A stretch of DNA of 64,000 nucleotides from Saposhnikovia divaricata (lineage: Eukaryota; Streptophyta; Magnoliopsida; Apiales; Apiaceae), in assembly GCA_036435485.1 (NCBI GenBank), contig CM071594.1, positions 199,790,216-199,854,215 on the forward strand, read 5' to 3'. Below the pieces are notes generated by a model, which saw only the letters and a program-made list of their open reading frames with translations, did not search any database and was not told the origin of the DNA. The translations under genes were made by a program, and so were the position numbers. The first letter of the stretch is position 1, and the number at the start of each line of letters is the position of its first letter. Positions 1-11,286 of this stretch are shown piece by piece.

Positions 1-1609
1 ATCGGAGTCTTGGAAGAGTATGAGGGTATTGGTAAAGTCAAGAACAGGCTTGGGAGAATACAACCACAGTTCAAATTTCAGATTACTGATGGGAGGTTGG
101 TACTTGAAATTATTAGTATGATAAATAAAGACTGATTACATGCAGTTTGCTAAATAGTTGTCTAATAGCATTTTCACCCCTCTTTCAGTACAAGTGTGAG
201 TGTGACTCTTTGGGATGAATTTGCTGAATTGCTTACTGATACACTTAAAAAAGAGTTGGAACATCCAGTGATTATAATTCTGGGTTGTGCTAGAGTCACA
301 ATGTGGCGAGGTATCTTCATATATCATAAAACTACTATGGTTTACAAAATATAACAGACATGATAATTTTAGCTTGCAATCTTACAATAGTGGTTTCTAT
401 AATTAACCAGGTATTTTATGTTCATACTTTATATAATTTAACAACCCTAACTGACATTGTAAATTTTACTTAACAGATGAAAGTAATACTTGGAAATGTG
501 GGAGCAACTACTTTCTATCTAAACTGCAACCACCATAGTGTTACTCAACTAAGAAAAAGGTGTGAACATTTCAAATCTTTAATATGGGAATGACATTTAC
601 AGCTTTCTTACATACTTTGTATTTTTTAGGTGTTCTAAGCCAGGATTTACTAAGAAAATCCTCTCATCACAGAAGAACGGACCTGCACTCCTTTATCATG
701 TAAAAGATATCAAAGTTCTTGATCACTCTCACAGGGAGGTACTGCTTTATATATGTGATCTGACAGAGGGCCTAGATGTACAGATTTCTAATTTTGTTTT
801 TATTGTTAGATTAAGGTAATCTGTCAGATCAAAATCAAAATGATAAGTGAGACAAAGAGCTGGTGTCACCCTGTATGCACCTCCTACTACCAGAAAACTG
901 TAACCATTGAAAATGTTCACATGTGTAATGCATGTACTAGGACGGTGCCTTATGCAGCTATGAGGTATATCACCAGCTTATATTTCTGATTTTTTGGGTA
1001 ATACAGTGGCAAAGCTCATCAGTTTTTGAAATTGTTCAATTTCAGATTTGAAGTCGACCTCACAGGAGAAGATCAAACAGGGGAAATAAACATTAGGCTT
1101 GAGGATCGAGAAATTAGAACTCTAATTGGGAAAACTGTGTATGAATTGCAGAACGAGGTGAGAAATGAAAGCACAGTACTGATTTTAAAACCTACATCAC
1201 AGCAATTGTTTGAAATAACATGTACTTAATGATTATAATAAATTATTGTGTAGGGTCATACTATTGCTGCTTGGCCTAATATTATGTGAACCTTAAAAAA
1301 CAAGGAATGCACTGTGAAGCTCATCATTACTGAAGCTAACATTGAAAAAAAACAAGATTACTATGTGGCAACAGATGTAATGGAAGGATTTAAACTGGAA
1401 GCTTGCCATTCAGCCGCAGAAGAAAGCTACCCATATCCAATCAGTGAGAGTGAACCACAAGTGAGTAATTTCAGTAATCTTGGTGTTCTAGAATAACAGT
1501 GAACATGTTCCTTATTTCTACTTTCAATGAACTCACAGTAAATCTGTTACTATTGAAACAGGCCTCAAGTTCGAGCTACCATTTGTCCAACTTCTCAACC
1601 AAAAAATGA
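1..1609 (+). CDS. RPA70-like single-stranded DNA-binding protein, 5' end outside the window
   Basis: This is the 3' part of a replication protein A large-subunit-like gene (OB-fold protein that binds single-stranded DNA in replication, repair or recombination). I assembled eight exons by eye: 1-95, 189-310, 484-559, 630-738, 810-964, 1046-1157, 1305-1460 and 1562-1609. All have GT..AG borders and compatible phases, and the stop is TGA at 1607-1609. Family evidence is the OB-fold stretch VSVTLWDEF, the NHHSV segment, and in exon 5 a CHPVC followed by CNAC. These form the C..C..C..C zinc ribbon of RPA70 DNA-binding domain C, followed by an OB-fold strand pattern (FEVDLTGEDQTGEINIRL). The acceptor of the third exon is the least certain, because the AG seven bases upstream would put the reading out of frame. 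RPA-like copies are common in plants, both as host genes and as Helitron passengers, and Helitron-type ends lie just downstream. I cannot tell which this is. Confidence 0.75.
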
Positions 1610-2410
1610 AGTAACTTCCATAGTGTTAAACTGGAATGCATTTTATTAAATTAATCAAAGTTGTTGTCCGTTTTATTAGAAGTAATTTTCAACTCTATGG
1701 AAGACTTTTTAAAAAGTGAGTTTGAAGACTTGCATTCTCAGTTGGAAACAGACATGAATGTTATGAGTATGCATTTGTTAGTATCCAACATTATATGTAG
1801 AATCTATCCTATCATATTTAGCCATCTTAAAATGCGACATTAAGTACCTGCATACGCCCTTATGTGGGAGTTTAAGAACCAAGGTACAAAACATCTTTGA
1901 ACTTTCGGGAGCAAAATGTTAATCTAGAACCAAAACTTGAGGTGAATAAACTTGAAAGTATGTATGATGTTTAATTGGCCTATCTGTATTAAGCTCCGAG
2001 GCTAGAAGCACTATTCAGTGGTAATGTGAATTATTTATATTAACTCCTTAGTACAATGTCCTTAAATAAAGGGATTGTTGCAGTTTTGCTGTATCCTGTA
2101 TATATGTAATTTTTTCATATTGGGTTGCTGGATTTGGAGGTGCTGTGTAAAATACCCATTACTATTTGAGTACTTGCTCTCGGCAGTCTAGAGCTAAGTG
2201 GTGTATTACAAGCCTAATGTGTAGTAGGCTATGAAAGTATTACGAGGCTAAAGTGTAGTAGGCATAAATTACTTTGGAAACAACAAATGTATAAAAAGAT
2301 CAACAAGAAACCTGCACACGTAGGACGTAGCCAAACTTCATAAAATGAACCCACTGATTTCAAGAATATTAAAATGAGAGAGGTGAGGTCCCGGGCAAAC
2401 TCACCTCACA
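1610..2410. other. Intergenic, 3' flank of the RPA-like gene
   Basis: There is no convincing gene here. A 60-codon open frame at 1661-1843 has an acidic, coiled-coil-like stretch and could be a lost or alternative 3' exon, but it lies after the TGA stop and I could not link it. Two imperfect copies of a TGTAGTAGGC-containing phrase lie at about 2219-2265. Confidence 0.4.
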
Positions 2411-2625
2411 TATGGCCCCGTTTGGCCGTAATTTATAAGTTATTTATTTTGGAAAAAAATTCGTATTTACATACTTTTTTTAGAGAAAAATGCGTTTGAA
2501 GAGTTATACATTCGTTATCTTGCAAAAATAAGTTACTTATTTCAGAAAAAATACATATTTCCTAACCTTTTTCGAGAATAATTAACTTATTTCTGAAAAA
2601 TAAGATTTCTCAAACGGGCCCATTA
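2411..2625. mobile_element. Candidate short MITE
   Basis: The ends are imperfect inverted repeats (GGCCCCGTTTGGC at the left; the complement of the right end reads GGGCCCGTTTGAG) around an AT-rich core of about 200 bp with AAATAAGTTA-like repeats on both strands. The CCCGTTTGG terminus is common among plant non-autonomous DNA transposons. I did not find a clear target-site duplication. Confidence 0.45.
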
Positions 2626-2673
2626 CAACTTTCATATAACAACTTTGAAATATATTTATATTTTATAAATATA

Positions 2674-2692
2674 CTAGCTGGTAACCCGTGGT
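2674..2692 (-). mobile_element. Helitron-type 3' terminus, minus orientation
   Basis: Read on the minus strand, a small hairpin (AACC, loop CGT, GGTT) is followed six to eight bases later by CTAG and then T. This is the arrangement of plant Helitron 3' ends, which insert between A and T. The hairpin is short and I could not pair it securely with a 5' TC end, so the call is tentative. Confidence 0.35.
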
Positions 2693-2744
2693 TGGTATTG
2701 ATTGAGCTCAAACTGAGATAAAAATAAACACTATTTAATTATGT

Positions 2745-2905
2745 ACTTATAGGGATCGAACCCTGATCAATCCAAAAAAATTAAAGTAATAAATTTGTAC
2801 AATTGTATAGTTGTAAGGAATCGAACCCGGGGCGAAGTTAAGAAAATTAAAGAAAATAAATCTTTTATAATTATGGAGTTGCAAGGAATTAAACCCGAAT
2901 TTAGT
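2745..2905. repeat. Three diverged copies of a ~65-bp unit with a tRNA B-box-like motif
   Basis: Each unit contains a phrase like GGNATCGAACCC (minus strand GGGTTCGATTCC, close to the Pol III B box) followed by an A/T-rich spacer with AAATTAAAG. Copies centre near 2758, 2823 and 2891, the third with a mutated motif. I saw no complete tRNA fold. Confidence 0.45.
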
Positions 2906-2962
2906 GATAACCAAATTCGGTACTTTGGTACTGTTATGCGCTATTAAAACATGGTTTTGATA

Positions 2963-3118
2963 CAGTAAAACCTCGATAAATTAATAGCCTCGGGACCGAC
3001 AAATTTTATTAGTTTATCGAGTTAATATTTACATTAACTCTATTATGTTGGGACTGAAAAAATATTAATTAATCGAGATTATTAATTTATTGAGTATTAA
3101 TTTATCGAGGTTTTACTA
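2963..3118. mobile_element. Short MITE with long terminal inverted repeats
   Basis: The left end AGTAAAACCTCGATAAATTA is matched by its inverted complement at the right end (about 3096-3118), giving near-perfect arms of about 23 bp. A further internal inverted pair (TTTATCGAGTTAATA and AATATTAATTAATCGAGA) makes most of the 155 bp self-complementary. Size and structure fit a non-autonomous DNA transposon. The superfamily is not resolved because flanking duplications are not clear. Confidence 0.65.
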
Positions 3119-3320
3119 TATGGAATTGAACATATATATGTGTTGAAGTATTATACGTGTCGAACATATATACCATATCGAGGTCGCTCTAAGTTTTTTA
3201 AAGACACAACGAAAATTTTAAGTGTAAAGTCAAACGACGTATAATATCTAATTAATTTTCAATTTTATATTGAATATAACACAATGACTCAAAAATAATA
3301 AAATATTAAAAATAATGAAG

Positions 3321-3347
3321 CCGAAGCGTAGCGGGCAATATACTAGT
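3321..3347 (+). mobile_element. Helitron-type 3' terminus
   Basis: A GC-rich patch in AT-rich DNA reads CCGAAGCGTAGCGG (CCG/CGG stem), followed about nine bases later by CTAG and T. It resembles the hairpin plus CTAG-T of Helitron 3' ends. The matching 5' end was not found with confidence. Confidence 0.4.
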
Positions 3348-3506
3348 TTCATATAAATTTCAAGCTAATACGAATATGATTTTCAACATATGCAACAGAT
3401 TTGAAATATTTATAAATCATATTTCAGTCAACACTTACTTCAAAAATATTGAGAATTTAGATAAAGTAAGTGTTTATTGCTACAACAATCTAGTTGATAT
3501 TTTCAC

Positions 3507-4731
3507 TTAGCCAGATTCTGAAGAATTCAACATTCCAATCTCACTAACCAACCTTGTGAAGGTGACTTCATCCAATGGCTTAGTGAATATATCAGCTAAC
3601 TGTTTATTTTTAGGGACATAATGCAACTCAATGGTTGCATTAGTTGCATGCTCCCTAATGAAATGATATCTGATGTCAATGTGCTTTGTCCTAGAATGAT
3701 TGACAAGATTGACAACTATAGAGATTGCACTTGTGTTGTCACACATGATTGGAATTCTTTCCAACACAAATCCATAATCTCTAAGCTGATTTCTAATCCA
3801 AAGCACTTGAGCATAGCAACTTCCAGCAGCTATGTATTCAGCCTCAACTCTGGAAGTTGACACAGATTGTTGTTTCTTGCTGTACCAAGAGACTAACCTT
3901 TGTCCAAGAAACTGGCAGCTATCTGAGGTGCTTTTCCTATCCACTCTGCATCCAGCATAATCAGCATCAGAATAACCAACAAGATTGAACCCTGTGTCCT
4001 TAGGACACCATAAACCCAAGTTTGGAGTGCCCTTCAGATATCTAAAGATCCTTTTTATAGCAATCAAATGTGACTCTTTTGGATTTGATTGAAACCTTGC
4101 ACACAAACATGTAGCAAACATGATATCTGGCCTACTTGCAGTGAGATAGAGTAGAGAACCAACCATGCCTTTGTAGACTGAGATATCTACTCTCTTGCCT
4201 TTGACATCTTCATCCAATTTGGTGGCAGTGGCTATGGGTGTCTTTGCAGTGAGCAATATTCTAAGTCAAACTTCTTTAATAAATCCTTGATGTACTTGGT
4301 TTGACTGATGAAGATACCATCATTCCTCTGACTAACTTGCAATCCAAGAAAGAATGTTAACTCTCCCATGATACTCATCTCATATCTGCTTTGCATGAGC
4401 TTAGAGAATTTCTCACATAGCTTCTCATTTGTAGAGCCAAATATGATATCATCCACATAAATCTGAACTAGGATAATATCATTACCATGCTTCTTGTAAA
4501 ACAGTGTCTTGTCCAATGTGCCTCTAGTGAATTGATTTTCAAGAAGAAACTGTGATAAAGTGTCATACCATGCCCTTGGAGCCTGATTAAGTCCATACAA
4601 TGCATTAAGCAATCTGTAGACAAATTCTGGGAAATGTGGATCCTCAAAGCCAGGTGATTGTTGCACATAAACTTCTTCTTCCAACTCCCCATTCAGAAAT
4701 GCACTCTTGACATCCATTTGATAGACTTTAA
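3507..4731 (-). pseudogene. Ty1/copia (Sirevirus-like) reverse transcriptase-RNase H fragment, frameshifted
   Basis: This is a truncated pol fragment. The upstream part (4717 down to 4232) begins inside RT at MDVKSAFLNGELEEE and holds the catalytic YVDDIIFGS. The downstream part (4256 down to 3507) holds the end of RT (SLLYLTASRPDIMFAT) and RNase H with EAEYIAAGS and TKHIDIRYHFIREH. The two parts lie in different frames around 4245, consistent with a one-base indel. The sequence stops abruptly at about 4731, with no integrase, gag or LTR nearby. It resembles the pol of the Sirevirus at 33-59 kb but is more decayed. It is non-functional; the 5' truncation could reflect deletion or capture. Confidence 0.9.
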
Positions 4732-4737
4732 AGTTTT

Positions 4738-5027
4738 TTTTATTATTATATCCAACGGTTTTTATTAATCTATCTTAAAATCCAATGGTTGATATTGAGT
4801 GTACCAAATAAGTGACCAAATAAATGACCAAACTACCAACCAACCAAATAGAGGTTGTTTTGCTTATAATAGTTTAGTCTATACTATACTATTATAAGCG
4901 AAACAGGGTATATTTGGTTGTCGGTTTGGTACCCTTTTTTGGTACACTTTTTTTGGTCCACTCAATAACAACCGTTAGATTTTAAGATAAATAAATAAGA
5001 ACCGTTGGATCTAATACTAAAAGAATA
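4738..5027. repeat. Long imperfect palindrome (arms of ~130 bp)
   Basis: The left arm from about 4748 reads as an imperfect inverted complement of the right arm ending near 5020. Both carry CCAACGGTT, TATCTTAAAATC, ATTGAGTG and ACCAACCAAATA-type blocks. The centre near 4880 is GCTTATAATAG ... CTATTATAAGC. It directly abuts the broken copia fragment. It may be one MITE or two Helitron-like 5' ends head to head, since TCTATACTATTATAAGC resembles Helitron starts. Confidence 0.65.
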
Positions 5028-6658
5028 TGTTTTTTTAATATTTATAATATTCTTATTGGTTAAGTTTAAATCCCACCAATAACATATTTTCATTAAACAT
5101 ATATATTATTTTATAAACTATTCTTAAGAGTTTAAGGTTCTATTCCTGTCAATATCATATTATAACCAAAAAAAATTATTATCTTTTTTTAATAAATTAT
5201 TATTATACATTTATATTATCTTATAAACTACTCCCAAAAATTTCCGTCAATAACACATTATAGTTAAAAATTAAAACACTATCGTTTAAAATACTATCAA
5301 AAATGTATTATGATATTTTATTATCATAAATAATTTTTTTTCCTACTAATTAAAAAATGTATATATGAAAATCTACTATCTATATATTCTTAAAGCATGA
5401 ACATGAAGCATTCCAAAAATTACATAATTTACCCCTTATCTTTTTAAGTATCATTTAGCTTCCTAATTATTTGCAAGGTTATTTTAGACAATTGACTTAT
5501 TTTCTGATCCAATGGATTAAACCCGTTAACCCATTAACAATCTTCCAATACAAAATATACTTAGTTAGTCATGACCCGTTTTAAAATGGATATGACCCAT
5601 TGGATCTAAAACAATTATATACAAATATACAATTATGGAAAGCAATAAATGAGACAATTTACCTCCATGATTTTAGCAAACTTTCAAAATTATGGTAACT
5701 GAATATATGTAATTTATTCAATCATATTCAACCATGGAAAGCAATTACGTACACAATCATATTCAACCATGGAAAGCAATCACTGAAACAATTTTCATCC
5801 ATCAGATGATCAGATCTTCTTCCAATATACCATCTGTAGATGTTTTTTTTCATCTTCCTTCTTCAATATAAGCCATCATCCAATATAAATCACTGACACA
5901 ATTTTCCTCTATGATTTTAGCAAACTTTCAACCATATTCATCCATGGAAAGCAATAACTGACACAATTTTCATCCATCAGAACTTTTTCCAATATACCAT
6001 CCGTAGATATTTTTTTGGCCCATCTTCCTTCTTTTACACCTCAAACTCTGCATTCAATATATTGAGTATTATATAAATCAAGAAACAATATCCATATTAG
6101 AGCTCGAATTAATTTGATGAATATTATATAAACAACTTCTCTTACCTCTTTCTCAAGAATGGCGGTACACATAAAATATCTTTAATCTCTCTCATCCTCT
6201 CTCTCAAGAATGGCGGTACACGTAAAATATCATTAATCTCTCTCATCTTTTTTCTCATTCTTAGTCATTTTTCTTTCTTTCGGTCTTCATGATCTTTTTT
6301 TTAATGTATTCATATATGTGTGTATGTGTATACTATATTTGTTGTTTACTAATATTTGTTTGTTTGAATTTACAGAATATGAAACGAGAATGATTTTACA
6401 ATGAATTTGTGATTGAGACAATTTACAAGATACAAATTTAACGGTGAATATGATTAATTGGGTATGTATCTTGATTCTAAAAACCTATAACTCAATTCAA
6501 TATCGTCTTCTCTGATTGTTAGCAAGGTTTTCTTTTCCATTTTTTCTCTTTTTCATGCATTTTATTAATGTTTTAATCAATATCGTCTTCTTTGATTATT
6601 TTCTCTTTGAGTGTCAATGGCAAACAGTTCTAACAGGTCTGCATAAAAGGTGTTTGAT

Positions 6659-7220
6659 TAGGGCTGAGCAAAACCGAACCGAAACCGAAAAACCGAACCA
6701 AACCGTGCAAATTCGGTTCGGTTCGGTTCTAATTTTTTTGAAAATTCGGTTTATTCGGTCCGGACCGAATAGACCGAAATAAAAATCGGTTCGGTTCGGT
6801 TCTTCGAAAAATATTTCGGTCCGGACCGAATAGACCGAATAGTCCGAATAATATATATTTTAATTTTTATATTTATGTTATATACATTTTATATATATCT
6901 TATAAGATATATATATAATATCTAATTTGTAAATTCTAATTATATCTATGTTAGTGAAGTAGTGGTGATTAATTGATTATTATTTTTGTGATAAATCATG
7001 AATTTTTAGCTTTATTTATATTATAGGTTTTTTTAAAAAAAAAAATTTGGTTTTTTCGGTCCGGACCGAACCGAACCGAACCGAATTATTTCGGTTCGGT
7101 CCGGTTCGGTCCATGATTAAACTTCGGTTCGGTTCGGTCCAGAAAAAAAATGACAATTCGGTTTTCGGTTTATTCGGTTCGGTTCGGTTCTGGACCGAAC
7201 CGACCGAATGCTCAGCCCTA
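6659..7220. mobile_element. hAT-type MITE with CCGAA arrays
   Basis: The terminal inverted repeats are TAGGGCTGAGCA and its complement TGCTCAGCCCTA. They are flanked by a perfect 8-bp duplication TGTTTGAT (6651-6658 and 7221-7228), the signature of hAT transposition. Subterminal regions (about 6673-6845 and 7055-7205) are dense arrays of CCGAA / TTCGG, inverted relative to each other, around an AT-rich core. There is no transposase frame, so it is non-autonomous. At 562 bp it is long for a MITE but typical of this structural class. Confidence 0.85.
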
Positions 7221-7738
7221 TGTTTGATTAAAGTTTTGTATGATTTAAAGTGTATTTTTTTTGTTATTTTTGATGTTCTTTGACATGCTTTGTTTTGCTT
7301 TTTTTGCAGCCATGACAAGAGAAATCAAAAAAATGGCTTCATTCTGTTTTGTGTATTTTGTTTGGGATTCTAAATTCATCGAGAGCTGCAAAAGGTCTTT
7401 AATCTAGAGTCAATTTCAGTGTGTATATAATTCGTTGTGCTTATCTTTATTTCGTCAAATGTCCAATTTTTGTGTATGATATACGTTTATTTATCTTTAA
7501 AATGTTTGTTGCATGCTTTAAATTTATCCACTTTTTCCTACAAATGGACGGATTGAGTTAGTATTGTAACTGAAAAATATATGTAATTTATTATGTTATG
7601 GAAAACAATAACTGACACAATTTTCCTCCATCAGATTTTCTTCCAATATACCATTTGTAGATGATCTTTTTTCTATCTACAATATTCTACACCTCAAAGT
7701 CTGTATTGTAATGGATAAAACAGGTACGCAAATTTTTT

Positions 7739-8350
7739 GTTTATATGTTGGTTCCGTTATATTTTAAATCTAGACATTTGCTTAATTGTGAAACAGGTCA
7801 TAAGAGGATTCCGCTTGGTTCTTTTTCTCCTACTTCAGAATGAAACTATAAGCGAAGCATTTGTACTTGGATTCTTTTGTTTTTTATGTTTCTGTTGCCT
7901 AGGTTTAGCTACTTGCTTTTTCTGATACCTTTCTTCTGGGACATCTTATTAATTGCTATACATCTCCAATCCATATACTGTATGCTCCTTTCACAAATTT
8001 GAATCTTTTGGTCATTTTCTGGTCATCTCCGGAACTGCATTACAGAAATTAAGGATTTGAAGCATTGACTAATTTTCTCTTTGGTTTTTTCTTGAACTTG
8101 CTTCTTGGCATCAAGCCATTGTTATCTTCAAGATTGAGATGTTAACTTATTGTAATATGTTTCCTAAGACATGGTAATCAAATCTATTTTTGTGTTAAGT
8201 TTCACAAAGTTTATATGTTCATTACGTTATATTTTGAATCTAGACATTTGCTTAATTGTGAAACATGTCATAAGAGGATTCTGCTTGGTCCTATTTCTCC
8301 TACTTCAGAATGAAACTGTAAGCGAAACATTTGTACTTGGATTCTTTTGA
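7739..8350. repeat. Direct duplication of a ~140-bp segment
   Basis: Segments 7739-7880 and 8211-8350 are near-identical in order (TAGACATTTGCTTAATTGTG, CATAAGAGGATTC, ACTTCAGAATGAAACT, TTTGTACTTGGATTCTTTT). They are separated by about 330 bp of unrelated sequence. No coding function was recognised. Confidence 0.8.
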
Positions 8351-8439
8351 TTTTCCATGGATTATCCATATTATGATCCTTTTTCAATAATCTGTGATTA
8401 TGTCAACACAAACTTTCTATTTATTTCATAATAAATTTT

Positions 8440-9540
8440 GAAATTCAAATTACTTATTTAATACACAATCTTTTCATTTAATTCACAATCTTTCTTGATT
8501 TTCTCTTATAAGTTTCCTCTCATATATTTTTTAAATATTTTTGAATTCCTAATTACTCATTTATGGAAATTACGACTCATTCAAAATTTTTCTCAATATT
8601 CTATATGTAATGTATTCCATTGTAATTCACAATATTCCGGAATATTCATATTATGATCCAGTTCCAATCATCTAAAATCAGGTCAACTTGATATTTTCAT
8701 TTAATACAAGATAAGAATTTGAAATTCAAAGTACTTATTTAATACACAATCTTCCCAATTAATTCAAAATCTTGCTTGATTTTCTCTTATCATGTTATGA
8801 TCCATTTTCAATTATCTATAATCAAGTCAACACAATCTTTTCATTTAATACATAATAAGAATATGAAATTCAAATTCAAATTACTTATTTAATACACAAT
8901 CTTCCCAATTAATTCAAAATCTTGCTTGATTTTCTCTTATCATATTATGATCCATTTTCAATTATCTATAATCAAGTCTACAAAATCTTTTCATTTAATA
9001 CGTAATAAGAATTTGAAATTCAAATTATTTATTTAATACACGATCTTCCCAATTAATTCAAAATCTTGCTTGATTTTCTTATTTAAGGAAACTATAACTC
9101 ATTCATATAGTATCAATTAGCATTAATTATTCATATTATTCATATATCCATTTTTCTTTTTCCCCAGAAATTTCCTTTTTGACGGGTTCAAAATCTTAAA
9201 TTTAAACATATTTTTTGGATTAATTAAAGAATTTGAAATTCAAATTATTTATTTAATACACAATCTTCCCAATTAATTCAAAATATTGCTTGATTTTCTC
9301 TTATCATATTATGATCCATTTTCAATTATCTATAATCAAGTCTACAAATTCTTTTCATTTAATACGTAATAAGAATTTGAAATTCAAATTACTTATTTAA
9401 TACACAATCTTCCCAATTAATTCGAAATCTCGCTTGATTTTCTCATTCATGGAAACTATAACTCATTCATATAGTATCAATTAGCATTAATTATTTATAT
9501 ATCCATTTTTTTTCAAAATTTCTTTTTTGACGGGTTCGAA
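8440..9540. repeat. Minisatellite, ~148-bp unit with a composite higher-order form
   Basis: The landmark ATTTAATACACAATCTTCCC recurs near 8733, 8888, 9034 (with CACG), 9253 and 9398, plus a diverged copy near 8457. Spacings are about 148-151 bp except one longer interval (about 216 bp). Each unit continues CAATTAATTCAAAATCTTGC, TTATGATCCATTTTCAATTA and GAATTTGAAATTCAAATTA. The longer interval and the last unit share an extra block containing AACTCATTCATATAGTATC and GACGGGTTC, so there is a second-level repeat. Confidence 0.8.
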
Positions 9541-9764
9541 ATCTTAAATTGGATCAATTAAATTTGTTGGCCCAGTTGTCAATACGTTTAACAAAATTAG
9601 TGCTATATATATCATTGAAACTCCATCCATCTGCTATTACTTTTTTTATGCTATTTTCTTCTTTCTTACTTTGTTGTGTCTCTCCGTTTTTTGTCTCTAC
9701 CTTTTTTATTGATTTTTTTCTATTCAATTCATATTACAGTTATAATTATATGTTATATATGCCT

Positions 9765-9830
9765 CCCTACGCATGCGTAGGGGCATGGCTGCGTACTATC
9801 TTACCCCCCTCAGACCCCGTGTTACACGGG
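9765..9830. other. Two adjacent GC-rich hairpins
   Basis: CCCTACGCATGCGTAGGG (9765-9782) is a perfect 18-bp palindrome, extended by ATGCC/GGCAT-like flanks. CCCGTGT-T-ACACGGG (9816-9830) is a second perfect hairpin 33 bp later. Both stand out in AT-rich DNA. Helitron 3' ends carry one such hairpin, and two in series could be an original and a replacement terminator. Confidence 0.75.
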
Positions 9831-10440
9831 ATATACTGAGTATGTTGCCTTGCCTAGATTTAAGATTATCACAAATTTTATTTTACAATTAATCTGAATT
9901 AAATGTGTAGCATATGTATAAATTAATGCAATTATATTTAAACATTGTAGGAATTTTAGCATATGAACATCCTTAATCAAGTTGAAATCCATATGATTTG
10001 ACTTTTAAGGAAATTTTTCGTTTTTAATTCTGATTTAATAAATATGTACATGCATCAACATCTATTTAATTGATCATCATCTTGATAGAAAATATTTGAA
10101 TTGATTTTTTCTTTGATATTGATCATTTCAAACCTCGACATACTTACCCGGTTTCATAAAAATTGGTAATTTATAAATTCCAAAATCAAATTAATTCAAT
10201 TTTGACTAATAACAGTTAAACTGCCTATTGTACATAAAGTATAGCTCTATACCACCACATTATTCTTCCTATAAATATTTGAGTCCTTAACATAGAGGTT
10301 TATTGCCTCGATCTGATATTTTACTACTTATTTAAATCAATTACGATTAAAATTGAAAAAGTAGGCTTATTTCGATGTAGACGTTATATGATTTTATAAA
10401 AGTATTATGCGCATTACTCCAAAATATAGTGAAAGGAATT

Positions 10441-10560
10441 TAGAGCCTGTTTGGATAAAATTAAATTATTATTTATGACTTAAAGTTATTTAAAGTGAAA
10501 AGTAAAAATTTTAAGTCAATATATGTTTGGATAATTCTATATTATTAGTGACCTATGAAT
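10441..10560. repeat. Possible MITE end
   Basis: The phrase TAGAGCCTGTTTGGATAA resembles termini of plant hAT or similar MITEs. I could not identify the opposite end. Confidence 0.25.
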
Positions 10561-10723
10561 TTAGACCAAAGATATTTAAACTAATTAAATTTATACCAAT
10601 CATAATACTTTAAAACTCTTCTCATTTAAATCTTTTAATCAAGGATATTTAAACTAACCTGTTTAAAAAAAAAAGGACATTTAAACTAATCAAAGATATT
10701 TAAACTAACCATGCTACAAGATA

Positions 10724-11019
<296 letters not shown>

Positions 11020-11286
11020 TACCACACCAAAGTTAACATGCAGTTAACCTAACAAAAAATCATGAATAATCTAAGAACTAATCAGTACTCATACCATTTT
11101 AGAACAATCAAATTATAATAATCCTTATATAATAAATTATATCAAGATCATTAAATAAAGAATGTATAATTGTTGCATAATATATAGATACTTGGGAGAA
11201 GTACTCAATTTATTTTTTAAAAATTTATTTTCAATAATTTAATTTATTCATGATATAATTTTCCTTTAAGATAATAACTATTTTCA

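Larger units (their letters stand above)
5380..9839 (+). mobile_element. Possible Helitron-derived region rich in internal repeats
   Basis: The left edge reads TCTACTATCTATATATTC and continues TTAAAGCATGAACAT, as plant Helitron 5' ends often do. The right edge has a GC hairpin (CCCGTGT, T, ACACGGG at 9816-9830) followed by ATATACTGAG. The final CTGA is followed by G rather than T, so the 3' border is imperfect. Inside are repeated phrases (ATGGAAAGCAAT...ACACAATTTTC at about 5690-6010 and 7590-7660), a two-copy tandem repeat with AAGAATGGCGGTACAC at 6143-6246, a hAT MITE and a minisatellite. No Rep/helicase coding was seen, so any such element is non-autonomous. Confidence 0.35.

Noticed and set aside
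8440..9540. CRISPR-like array
   Set aside because: Units are about 148 bp and diverged, without short spacers, and the DNA is eukaryotic.
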